Positions 8,835 to 16,683 of a stretch of DNA of 44,830 nt are shown here, in pieces. The stretch's first letter is position 1. Each line of letters opens with the position of its first letter. The stretch is taken from positions 1 to 44,830 of the forward strand of contig JAJDTJ010000100.1 in the NCBI GenBank assembly GCA_022827225.1, given 5' to 3'. Source of the DNA: Candidatus Poribacteria bacterium (lineage in GTDB: Bacteria > Poribacteria > WGA-4E > WGA-3G). The notes under the pieces are model-generated. The model was not told where the DNA came from and did no database searches. It saw nothing but the letters and a program-made list of their open reading frames with translations. Position numbers and translations under genes: made by a program.

Positions 8835-9884
8835 ATGAAAAGGAAAAGAACTTCACGGATTCCGGTCGGTGCACCGACCCTCACAAAGGACGATTTCAAA
8901 TCCGACCAAGATGTACGCTGGTGTCCAAGCTGCGGCGACTATTCTATTCTTGCCCAAACGCAACGGACGCTACCTGAACTCGGCATTCCGAAAGAGAATA
9001 TTGTCTTTATTTCCGGTATCGGGTGTTCAAGCCGGTTCCCGTACTACATGAACACATACGGTTTCCACACGATCCACGGTAGAGCACCAACCATCGCCTC
9101 CGGTGTAAAGATGGCGAACCCGGAGCTCTCTGTATGGGTTATCACGGGTGACGGCGATGCACTCTCAATAGGCGGTAACCACTTTATCCATCTGATGCGC
9201 CGGAATTTCGACATCAACGTGCTCCTGTTCAACAACCGTGTCTACGGGCTCACAAAGGGACAATATTCACCGACATCTGAACGAGGCCAGAAAATGTATC
9301 AGTCCGCCTCAATCGGCTCATTAGACACACCTTTTAACCCGCTCAGTCTTGCACTCGCTTCAGGGGCAACATTCGTTGCGCGGTCAGTAGACGTTCACAC
9401 CGATCATTTGCGTCCGATGCTCAAGGCTGCCTTTGAGCATAAAGGCACCTCTTTCATTGAGATCTACCAAAATTGCCATATCTTTAACGATGATACCTTT
9501 ATACTACAGAGAAAAAAAGAGCATAAGACTGATCATACGGTGCTTCTCGAACACGGTGAACCCCTCGTTTTCGGCGCAGAACACGATAAGGGCATCCGAC
9601 TCAACGGTTTCCAACCTGAAGTCGTTGACCTCACGGATGGCGAGCACACTATTGACGACCTCATCGTCCATGATCAACACGCTGAGGACACCACCTTAGC
9701 GAATTTCCTCGCTGGAATGAGCGATACGCCTGATTTGCCGCATCCGATGGGCATTTTCCGAAGCGTCCAACACCCATGCTACGAAAACCTGATGACCAAC
9801 CAGATCCGCACCGCAACAGAACGGATGGGCGAAGGCGACCTCGACGCGCTCCTTCACGATGGTGAGACGTGGATAGTGTCATAA
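8835..9884 (+). CDS. korB: 2-oxoacid:ferredoxin oxidoreductase, beta subunit
   Basis: Catalytic beta subunit of 349 residues. It binds thiamine diphosphate through GDGDALSIGGNHFIHLMRRN (about residues 98-117). It probably holds a [4Fe-4S] cluster with Cys residues in WCPSCGDYS (near 31), GIGCSSRFP (near 64) and YQNCHIF (near 213). HGRAPTIASGVK is also typical. It pairs with the preceding alpha subunit, and both are needed for electron transfer to ferredoxin. No separate ferredoxin or delta subunit gene is adjacent. The two upstream CBS-pair proteins may report adenylate charge to this enzyme. That link is inference. Confidence 0.9.
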   Translation: MKRKRTSRIPVGAPTLTKDDFKSDQDVRWCPSCGDYSILAQTQRTLPELGIPKENIVFISGIGCSSRFPYYMNTYGFHTIHGRAPTIASGVKMANPELSVWVITGDGDALSIGGNHFIHLMRRNFDINVLLFNNRVYGLTKGQYSPTSERGQKMYQSASIGSLDTPFNPLSLALASGATFVARSVDVHTDHLRPMLKAAFEHKGTSFIEIYQNCHIFNDDTFILQRKKEHKTDHTVLLEHGEPLVFGAEHDKGIRLNGFQPEVVDLTDGEHTIDDLIVHDQHAEDTTLANFLAGMSDTPDLPHPMGIFRSVQHPCYENLMTNQIRTATERMGEGDLDALLHDGETWIVS

Positions 9885-9939
9885 GTATTGTCCGGATATT
9901 CTTTTCAACACGGTTATTAAATCTGACAGGAGCCCAACC

Positions 9940-10713
9940 ATGAAGATTTACATTTTGACCGACTTGGAAGGCGTTGCGATGGTATCCCGTTTCAATCAAA
10001 CCCGTGAAGAGGGGCCCCTGAAACAGGCAGCCATGAAATTATTGACGCAAGAGGTAAATGCTGCTGTCGATGGTATTCTTGATGTGGATACAAACGCAGA
10101 GATCGTGGTCTGGGATGGACACGGCTCTGGCGGGATTGATGTCCTCGAATTTCATCCGAGCGCGAAATTAATCGCACGGGGGCCTATCCGTCCACCCTAC
10201 TATCTTGACGAGGGTTATGATGCTCTCTTTTTCGTGGGACAGCATGCGATGGCAGGCACACCGAACGCACCGTTAAGTCATACCTATTCTTCTTTGTCCA
10301 TCGAATACTATAAACTCAATGGAGAGATGATCGGTGAATTCGGATGCCGTGCTGCGTTGGCGGGCACTTTCGATGTCCCAACTGTCTTCATCTCTGGTGA
10401 TGATAAAGCGATCACTGAAGCGAAGCAGCTGGTCCCCAACATTTATAACGTTGAAACGAAACAGGGACTCGGACAGGAATTAGCATTACATATCTCACCC
10501 CAACGCTCGTGCGAACTGATTCGGGAGACAGCGGCGACGGCTTGCCGGAATATCTTCGAGATCCCTCCCTTCACAATTGATCCGCCCTATACATTTGAAG
10601 TCCGGGTACTGGAAGGTAAGTCGATTGACGGGTACCTGAGACGTGGTGCTGCGAAAGTTGATGATCGCACCGTCAGTTGGCAGAGCGATGATCTTTGCGC
10701 TTTGTCTATATAA
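9940..10713 (+). CDS. M55 family D-aminopeptidase (DppA-like)
   Basis: Protein of 257 residues of peptidase family M55, zinc D-aminopeptidases that remove N-terminal D-amino acids from short peptides. The residues match DppA closely: Asp8 and Glu10 in TDLEG, His61 in WDGHG, His102 in GQHAMAGT, SHT at 113-115 with the presumed nucleophile Thr115, and Glu133 in IGEFGCRAALAG. There is no signal peptide, so it is probably cytoplasmic and may recycle peptidoglycan-derived or dietary peptides. CAGGAG precedes the ATG. It lies 55 bases after korB, so it may be co-transcribed. Confidence 0.88.
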   Translation: MKIYILTDLEGVAMVSRFNQTREEGPLKQAAMKLLTQEVNAAVDGILDVDTNAEIVVWDGHGSGGIDVLEFHPSAKLIARGPIRPPYYLDEGYDALFFVGQHAMAGTPNAPLSHTYSSLSIEYYKLNGEMIGEFGCRAALAGTFDVPTVFISGDDKAITEAKQLVPNIYNVETKQGLGQELALHISPQRSCELIRETAATACRNIFEIPPFTIDPPYTFEVRVLEGKSIDGYLRRGAAKVDDRTVSWQSDDLCALSI

Positions 10714-10744
10714 GTCAGAGAAGCATCACCTACCCAGATTAATT

Positions 10745-11071
10745 ATGTCAAGCCAGAATACGCCTCTGAAATCCGGTATCCGAGACAACCTCCGTCGAGG
10801 AACTGTTTACGAATTCTTAGCACAAGAAATCAAAAACGGTTCCGTCCTCTCCATCGTATCCGCTTATTTCACTATTAACGTCTTCGAGGCACTCCAAAAA
10901 CCGCTGAACGAAATAGAAAACCTCCGTTTCCTGTTCGGCGACCCGGATTTCATCAAAAGCCTTAATCCAACGAATACTGAGAAAAAAGCGTTTAGGATTA
11001 CGGATACAGGTTTAGAACGCCAAAAAGCAACGCCAGGAATATGTGAAGTTCGTTTGTCTACCTTGAGTTGA
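10745..11071 (+). pseudogene. Truncated N-terminal fragment of a PLD-domain helicase-like protein
   Basis: The first ~91 codons (IRDNLRRGTVYEFL, LSIVSAYFTIN, LRFLFGDPDFIKSL, KKAFRITDTGLE) look like the start of large helicases that carry a phospholipase D-like domain at the N-terminus. Those proteins run to hundreds of residues. Here the match stops near 11018, and the frame then reads about 17 codons antisense to the neighbouring minus-strand gene before stopping. The helicase core is absent, so this is a broken gene. The family assignment is from memory of the motif pattern. Confidence 0.6.
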
Positions 11072-11472
11072 AAGGGAATGCCAGGAATGTTGGTAAGATC
11101 ATGCTTTCCGAATTCTAAGTGTGGTGACTTTTCAAGAATCCAGCTCTTGAGTGCCTTCCGAATAGCTATCCGGTCTCGTCCTTTTCCTTTAGTGGCAGCA
11201 TCATAAGGAAACATAATGCTTATACGAAACGAAAGTTGACTCTCAAACTCCTGCTCAAGATCCCCAATAACTTGAATGAACCAATCATTATTGCGGCGCT
11301 GATTCGGAAGTGTGTCAATGCTTGTATGCTCAATTGCAAAAGGGCAAGCAATTGCATCTATGTCAGAGGAACTCCGATTCTCTTGATCCGGATATCGACA
11401 GATTTTGAGTCTTGGATAACCGTGCTCTTGAAGATGTTTTACGAATGCCTCAATTACTTCATAATCTGTCAT
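11020..11472 (-). pseudogene. Hypothetical protein, 3' end apparently lost
   Basis: The minus-strand frame starts at ATG 11472. Coding-like sequence runs to about 11020 (SSDIDAIACPFAIEHTSID, RRNNDWFIQVIGDLEQEF). The frame stays open to 10864 only by reading antisense through the truncated helicase fragment, so the natural C-terminus is missing. I do not recognise the family. The DIDAIA and AIEHTSID acidic stretches could be a nuclease-like core, but this is weak. It starts 10 bases after the GIY-YIG gene stops and was probably co-transcribed with it. Confidence 0.5.
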
Positions 11473-11482
11473 AATATTTGGT

Positions 11483-12262
11483 TTATCCCTCCAGTTCCAT
11501 CCGGAATTTGATTTGGTGTGCCTCCATCACTATCAGCAGATGCTTTACCACTAGCCACCCACCCACTTCTGGATTTGTCTCTGTCAGAAATCGATCCTCT
11601 AATTCTCCATACCCGAGATCGTCGTCCGAAAATATCCCTTTAGGAATTATCATCCACATCATTGTCTCATACGGGGAGAGGTTTTGAAGTTCCTCTATTT
11701 GTATTTTCAGGTCCCAGGGGTCTAATCCTATATATGCCGCGTCCCGCACTATCTCTCTACTGGGATTCTCCAGATACCACATCATCAGATCAAGTAGATA
11801 TAAATAGTCCTTGCTCCCCGGTGCCACAAGCGGGCGCGTCCAACGCATTGTTGGTATCCGATAAAAATCGTTCGGATCCTCTGGCACCAGCGTTAGTAGA
11901 AATTTTGCCTTTTGGTTGATAGGATGGTTGTTCAGGATAATTGGTTCCTTTAGTTGATCAATTTCCCATTCAAGACTCCAGTGTTCGGAGTGTAATTCTT
12001 CAAGCAATTCTTTCGCCTTATCTACTGAACACCTAAAGAATTCTCGGTTAGAAGCAACACGATGGTCAGCAAGCCTATTATGTACTTCCCTTTCAAATTT
12101 TTCATACTTTTCGGAAGATAACTCAAAGACAATTTCAAACGGAGTTGGAACGCCAGTTGAGTTTGAAAGTTCTCTCGCTCGGATACGACTATTACGAACT
12201 GTCTTGCCAATTTTTATTAAGCCCGGCATTGAATCGTTTACGAGGATATAGACATATCCCAT
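11483..12262 (-). CDS. GIY-YIG nuclease-family protein (T5orf172/MUG113-like)
   Basis: Protein of 259 residues. The first ~90 residues form a GIY-YIG-like domain of the T5orf172 type: GYVYILVNDSMPGLIKIGKT at 2-21, then RARELSNSTGVPTPFEIVFE, and HNRLADHRVASNREFFRC. The remaining ~160 residues are unfamiliar, with Trp-rich and acidic segments and no membrane spans. Such proteins occur in phages and in mobile or defence regions, and activity has rarely been shown. TAGGAG precedes the ATG with about seven bases of spacing. It sits in a patch of truncated genes and a toxin-antitoxin pair, consistent with an accessory island. Confidence 0.75.
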   Translation of the reverse strand: MGYVYILVNDSMPGLIKIGKTVRNSRIRARELSNSTGVPTPFEIVFELSSEKYEKFEREVHNRLADHRVASNREFFRCSVDKAKELLEELHSEHWSLEWEIDQLKEPIILNNHPINQKAKFLLTLVPEDPNDFYRIPTMRWTRPLVAPGSKDYLYLLDLMMWYLENPSREIVRDAAYIGLDPWDLKIQIEELQNLSPYETMMWMIIPKGIFSDDDLGYGELEDRFLTETNPEVGGWLVVKHLLIVMEAHQIKFRMELEG

Positions 12263-12354
12263 GCTGATTCTCCTACAGTTTAGACAAAATCTTGCATCCT
12301 ATGTCTTGAGATAGTCCACGTACTTTGTGGAGTTCAACGGAATGTGTAAAATTT

Positions 12355-12684
12355 CTAGTTCGGTGGAAAATCTGTGATATCCATCAATTCTGACTGACCT
12401 ATCAAAATTGGCATACCCCGTATTACGCCACGATTCGGCGTACATACAAGATAAGTGATTGATTCAAGTATTGCAATCACAAGTTCCCCGTTCCGTGGAT
12501 CAGGTTTCCCCACCTCCACATAATAATCCTTGCCATGTTTATGGTAGGTAATACTGAAAATACGTCTATCTGAGACATCCCAATCCAGCGTCTCTTCCGC
12601 AAATTTCTTAACAGATTCCCAGACTTCCTCTGCTTGGGCATCGTCTTTCGCTTTAGGAATAAAAAATTTTGTTTCTGTGGTCAT
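12355..12684 (-). CDS. Small hypothetical protein
   Basis: Protein of 109 residues that I do not recognise. It is soluble, mixed alpha/beta and without signal peptide. Notable segments are EEVWESVKKFAEETLDWDVSDRRIFSITY and GKDYYVEVGKPDP. AGAGGAATCAGG precedes the ATG, which supports translation. It lies between the toxin-antitoxin pair and the GIY-YIG gene in the same direction. Confidence 0.6.
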   Translation of the reverse strand: MTTETKFFIPKAKDDAQAEEVWESVKKFAEETLDWDVSDRRIFSITYHKHGKDYYVEVGKPDPRNGELVIAILESITYLVCTPNRGVIRGMPILIGQSELMDITDFPPN

Positions 12685-12818
12685 CCTGATTCCTCTTGAA
12701 AATCAGTTAGAACGAGGTAGTTATAAGACAATCATCTACTTTTAAAATTGAATCAATTTAACGCTCTGCGAAAACACAGTGATTTAGCAATTCTGAAGTA
12801 ATAGAAATTATTTATGCT

Positions 12819-13166
12819 TTAGGCAGCTATCTCATCAGTAAGCAAGCAATCTAATAATTCCTTTGAATCAAACAACGGATCGTTTAACTGCACAGGATTA
12901 GTTTTCATTTCTGTTGCTTCACGAGTAAAGTCGTCTAACAGTTCTGAGGTAATAACAGTATTGTCTATATCAAACAAATAGTGATTCAACTGCACAAGAT
13001 CTGCGTTCGTTTTGTACACAAGTGTTATACCTTTTCGACTTGATGCTTTAATGTGGTCCTCAATTCGCGCTGCAAGCAACCGCTTTCGTGTGCATTCCAG
13101 AACTTCCTCAAAGATTCCCTCCTCTTTGAGAAAATCATCAAAGTCCCCACCATCATACTTATTCAT
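12819..13166 (-). CDS. Divergent HigA-like antitoxin
   Basis: Protein of 115 residues. The start (DFDDFLKEEGIFEEVLECTRKRLLAARIEDHIKAS) matches the N-terminus common in HigA-type antitoxins paired with Gp49/RelE-like toxins. The next part aligns loosely with the helix-turn-helix (LVQLNHYLFDIDNTVITSELLDDF against the usual ...RLLDPDNTSVTLETL...), but key positions are changed. An extra ~30-residue acidic tail follows. It overlaps the toxin gene by eight bases, in toxin-first order. DNA binding may be weakened or altered. The identification rests on the N-terminus and on the partner. Confidence 0.6.
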   Translation of the reverse strand: MNKYDGGDFDDFLKEEGIFEEVLECTRKRLLAARIEDHIKASSRKGITLVYKTNADLVQLNHYLFDIDNTVITSELLDDFTREATEMKTNPVQLNDPLFDSKELLDCLLTDEIAA

Positions 13167-13524
13167 GTATACTTCCCCTATTTTGCCATAGATTTCTGCG
13201 TTGCCGTGCTACACTCAAATCCGTCTGTGATATTCTTTGAGATTTTTTGATAAAACCGTGTAGCAGGACCATTTTATTATCACTAATAGTGAATAATACT
13301 CTCGCAATACGTCTACTACTGAGTTGACTGCGAACCTCCCATAAATTGGGTTCTATTTTCCTAATAAGGGGCATTCCTAAGGGCCACCGAAATTGGACAT
13401 ATTGTATATCTCTACCAATTGATTTTCTATCCACTTCATCAAGCCCTTTGAGCCACTGTCGCACAGGTACCCGCCCTGAATCAGTCCGAAAAAAAGAAAC
13501 TCTAAGTAAAGGTTCACCATTCAT
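13159..13524 (-). CDS. RelE/HigB-like toxin (phage Gp49-like family)
   Basis: Protein of 121 residues of the phage-derived Gp49-like/HigB group of ribosome-dependent mRNA interferases. Typical segments are VPVRQWLKGLDEVDRKSIGRDIQYVQF, MPLIRKIEPNLWEVRSQLSSRRIARVLFTI and KMVLLHGFIKKSQRI. The arrangement toxin first, antitoxin overlapping downstream, is that of higBA. I see no strong Shine-Dalgarno before ATG 13524. The 236 bases upstream hold a terminator from the other side and no gene. Confidence 0.82.
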   Translation of the reverse strand: MNGEPLLRVSFFRTDSGRVPVRQWLKGLDEVDRKSIGRDIQYVQFRWPLGMPLIRKIEPNLWEVRSQLSSRRIARVLFTISDNKMVLLHGFIKKSQRISQTDLSVARQRRNLWQNRGSIHE

Positions 13525-13668
13525 AAGAAATAACGAAAATTTGGATAAAGCAACTTACCACAAATTCAAAATTGGATATAAAATCAAGTGCTTCCCATTT
13601 CAAAGTATTGTAATTAACTTCAATAATAAGTATATCAGATTAGAAACGATTTTTCAAAACAAAACGGG

Positions 13669-13690
13669 TAGATTTTTGTATCCACCCGTT
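13669..13690 (-). terminator. Rho-independent terminator after the isochorismatase gene
   Basis: Read on the minus strand, AACGGGTGGAT and ATCTACCCGTT form an 11-base-pair stem with one G-U pair and a short A-rich loop, followed by TTGTTTTG. It lies about 70 bases beyond the isochorismatase-like stop and would end the M16 peptidase operon. Confidence 0.6.
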
Positions 13691-13759
13691 ATTGGTTGAA
13701 TAGAAAATTTGCTAACTACATTTCATTTCCGTAAAAGCCAGATACCGTGTGGAAATACC

Positions 13760-14539
13760 CTACGCTGGAAGTCCGTTAACCGCCGCAAAGAAATCAGCAT
13801 TCGACGCGCTAAAGCCGTACTGCTGCTCTACCTCCCGAATAGCAATTTCTGTTGTGAAGAGGTTATCGTAGGTATCAGGGAACTCCACGCCTGTTGTGGC
13901 ATCGCGGAGTAGCACGATGTTATAACCATATCGCGCCATAGACCGGATACCGTAATCTCTACCCAATACACACCAATTCGTTGCGAAACCAGCAAAAATT
14001 AGATGTAGGATACGCCGTTCTTCGAGCAGTTCATGCAACTGCTGACCGGTCGCGATAACAAAGTCATCATCTTGTACATTAACTGCAGGGGAGACAGCGA
14101 GTTGCGACGCGAGTTTATCCCAATGCACACCGATCCCCGGCGGTTGACTGCGAGGACCGCGATAAACGGCGTAGTCACCCGCACGGCTTCGGAAATCGGA
14201 GGGTGGCCACGCCGAAGGTGTAGATGGCTCAGGCGGTTTATGGCGTTTGAGTTGCGGATACTGTGCCGCCACCGATGGAGAAGGCGCATGCACAATCGTC
14301 AAACCTGCTTGCCGCGCGGTGTCTATCACAGGCACAACACACTCAGTCGTTATCCGTGCGGCGCGTTCTATCCAACTTTCGATGAAATGCACGTTCCACA
14401 AATCGACGAGAACCAACGCCGTCTCATCAACCGGCAACGGCATCTCAAACTCACGCCGGATAAACGCTGTTTCACGACACGGCACGTCTGCCGGTGTACT
14501 ATCCTGAAAGTAACGGACGCGTAAATCTAATGTTTTCAC
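13760..14539 (-). CDS. Isochorismatase-like cysteine hydrolase
   Basis: Protein of 259 residues of the isochorismatase-like hydrolase superfamily, which includes nicotinamidases and carbamoyl hydrolases. Asp46 in LVLVDLWN and Cys190 in GFATNWCVLGRDYG are the expected catalytic residues, and YNIVLLRDATTG follows as usual. A region with SDFRSRAGDYAVYRG may hold the active-site Lys/Arg equivalent, but I cannot place the Lys securely. The start is GTG 14539, overlapping the stop of the upstream M16-like gene (GTGA), with AGGAG inside that gene. It has no signal peptide although both upstream genes encode exported proteins. The substrate is unknown. Confidence 0.85.
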   Translation of the reverse strand: MKTLDLRVRYFQDSTPADVPCRETAFIRREFEMPLPVDETALVLVDLWNVHFIESWIERAARITTECVVPVIDTARQAGLTIVHAPSPSVAAQYPQLKRHKPPEPSTPSAWPPSDFRSRAGDYAVYRGPRSQPPGIGVHWDKLASQLAVSPAVNVQDDDFVIATGQQLHELLEERRILHLIFAGFATNWCVLGRDYGIRSMARYGYNIVLLRDATTGVEFPDTYDNLFTTEIAIREVEQQYGFSASNADFFAAVNGLPA

Positions 14540-16683
14540 TCTGGCTCCTGAAACAGTGTCTCATCAAGTTCAGCGTTCAATGTGATCTTCGTTATCCTGC
14601 TATCACTAAAGAGCTGACCTTCCACATTCTGGACAACATGATACGGCACTTTAACGCCATCAACGTCGCGGTAATCCTCCATGATTGTCTCCCGATTAAC
14701 AGTAACACCTTGCGAGGCGTCAGGATAAACAAGCTTCACGACATAATGCGTCTCCTCACTCACAAAGAGTTTCAGCATTTGACCAGATGGTTGAGGAATA
14801 AGCAGAATTGACGCAGGTTTACCTTGCACGTCTTCCGTACCAGCATATTGGATCGGAATGTCATTTTGCGAGAGGTTCGTCAGTAGCCACAACGTTTCTC
14901 GGAAAACCGCATCTTTAAAGGTGGCAGCCAGTTGTGGTGGTATCGGTTGAACCCCCATCGGTGTTAACGCGAACCCAGACGTACCATCAAAGACATAAGC
15001 CATTTCGCCCTGAGGCAGTTTCAAATCCTGTCTAAATTTGTCAGGATAGACGTAGTATGATGTGGCATCTATTTGCATCGGTCCTTGGGGCGTATTACCC
15101 GTTACCTGTGCTTCAATAACCAAATTCTTCGCTGCTTGCAGCTTCTCAAGTCCACCGTGTGCCGCAACTGCTGCAGCGAGGATTTCTTTGGCTTTCATCA
15201 TTTCCGCTTCGCTTGCTTCAGGCATCGGCTCCGCAGGCGGCGGTTCCGGTTGCTTTATCTCAATCTCGTTGACCTCGCCGAACTCATCAAGCGGTCGGTC
15301 GAAGTTCTCTTTATTCCCAACAGTAACAATCGTCAGGGCATCCGGATGGAGGTACTTCTGCGCCACTGCCTGGACATCTTCCGCCGTTACCTTAGCGATG
15401 TTATCGGTAAACGTCTCAAGGAAATCAGGACTAAAACCACGATAGGCGAGCATCATCTGCTGGAATGCGATTTGCGCGCTGCTCTCAAAACCGAAAACAA
15501 ACGAATTAATAAGCGAATCTTTCGTGCGTTGGAGTTCCGCTTCCGGCACAGGTACATCTCGGAGTCCCTTGACGACATCAATAATGAGCGAGATCGCCTC
15601 GGCTGTTTTGTCTGTACGGGTTTGTGAATAAGCGAACCATTCCCCCGGATTCGTGTAGTAGGTTGTTTGCATGATACTGCCAACCATATAGGCGAGTCCA
15701 TGCTTCTCACGCACTTCCCTCATGAGACGAGAGGTAAACCCGCCTTCACCGAGAATATCGTTCATGACGCGGAGCGCGAAATAGTCCGGGAAATCGGGGG
15801 TACGCTTGATACCAAAGTGTCCGATTAACATCGTCGTCTGAGTGAGGTCCTTGAAGATGTAATTAACAGACGGTTTCGGCGTTGGGTCGATTGCTGGCAC
15901 GTCTGGAAACGTAATCTCTGCGGATTCCCAGCCTGCAAATATGTTCTCAAGTTGTGAGATCAAGGTCTCCGTATCGAAATCGCCGGTAATCGCGAGCATG
16001 ATGTTGTTCGGATAATAGTATTTCGCGTGAAACGCTTTAAGATCATCAACGGTAATACTTTCGATGCCTTCAATCTCGGAGTACCGACCGAACGGGTGGT
16101 CTGTTCCATATAGGAGTGCTGAAAAGTTACGCCATGCAAGTTGGATCGGGTTATCGTTCCGTCGACGAATACCTTCGACCGCCTGTTGTTTGCGGAGTTC
16201 CAATTTGTCCTCACGAAAGGCTGGGTTCCTGAGGATATCGGCAAAAATTTCCAAACCCATTTCGATGTCTTCAGAGAGTGTTGAGAGGTTAATCGTGCCG
16301 TATTCGGCAGACATACCGACTTCAACGGCAGCCGCCATGGATTCCAATTCCTCATTCAAGGCATCCGGCTCGCGTAAGTCCGTGCCACCGGTTCGCATCA
16401 CACTTGCAAAGATTGCTGCCAACCCGACTTTATCCGATGGATCATAGATATCACCCGTTTTAATCAAACCGTTGATATTGAAAAGTGGTAACTCGTGGTC
16501 TTCAATCAGATAAAGCGTCATCCCGTTTGAGAGCGTCCGCTTTTCTGGAACCGGCGGTTTAAACGTAATCGGTTCAAAAGTGAGGTCTTCATGCGGTTTC
16601 GCAAATGTAGAGGGAATGCCCGAAACGATGAGGCAAACGATCAGGGTCGTGATGGTAAGGCTTTTAGAAATTCGGTTCTTCAT
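14536..16683 (-). CDS. M16-family peptidase homolog lacking HxxEH, with a C-terminal LolA-like domain
   Basis: Exported protein of 715 residues with a signal peptide at about 1-28 (SKSLTITTLIVCLIVSGIPSTFA). Residues ~45-470 are two M16 (insulinase-like) halves, but the zinc motif is absent: GLAAIFASVMRTGGT stands where active members have HFLEHMLFKGT. In paired M16 enzymes the non-metal subunit shapes the cavity and the HxxEH subunit cuts. The HxxEH partner is the gene just upstream, sharing one base (TAATG). Residues ~490-715 resemble LolA/LolB-like outer-membrane lipoprotein-sorting folds (AHGGLEKLQAAKNLVIEAQV, DKFRQDL, DYRDVDGVKVPYHV). That fusion is unusual for M16. A role in periplasmic peptide or lipoprotein handling is inferred. 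Confidence 0.82.
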   Translation of the reverse strand: MKNRISKSLTITTLIVCLIVSGIPSTFAKPHEDLTFEPITFKPPVPEKRTLSNGMTLYLIEDHELPLFNINGLIKTGDIYDPSDKVGLAAIFASVMRTGGTDLREPDALNEELESMAAAVEVGMSAEYGTINLSTLSEDIEMGLEIFADILRNPAFREDKLELRKQQAVEGIRRRNDNPIQLAWRNFSALLYGTDHPFGRYSEIEGIESITVDDLKAFHAKYYYPNNIMLAITGDFDTETLISQLENIFAGWESAEITFPDVPAIDPTPKPSVNYIFKDLTQTTMLIGHFGIKRTPDFPDYFALRVMNDILGEGGFTSRLMREVREKHGLAYMVGSIMQTTYYTNPGEWFAYSQTRTDKTAEAISLIIDVVKGLRDVPVPEAELQRTKDSLINSFVFGFESSAQIAFQQMMLAYRGFSPDFLETFTDNIAKVTAEDVQAVAQKYLHPDALTIVTVGNKENFDRPLDEFGEVNEIEIKQPEPPPAEPMPEASEAEMMKAKEILAAAVAAHGGLEKLQAAKNLVIEAQVTGNTPQGPMQIDATSYYVYPDKFRQDLKLPQGEMAYVFDGTSGFALTPMGVQPIPPQLAATFKDAVFRETLWLLTNLSQNDIPIQYAGTEDVQGKPASILLIPQPSGQMLKLFVSEETHYVVKLVYPDASQGVTVNRETIMEDYRDVDGVKVPYHVVQNVEGQLFSDSRITKITLNAELDETLFQEPE

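Noticed and set aside
10864..11020. The C-terminal ~50 codons of the minus-strand frame read from 11472
   Set aside because: They are antisense to the PLD-helicase fragment, whose plus-strand protein is clearly family-like. The minus reading is a shadow.
14033..14524. Long plus-strand frame of 163 codons
   Set aside because: Arg- and Cys-rich shadow of the isochorismatase-like gene on the other strand, with no recognisable family.
15073..15627. Plus-strand frame of 184 codons
   Set aside because: Antisense to the M16-like gene with typical shadow composition and no start signal.
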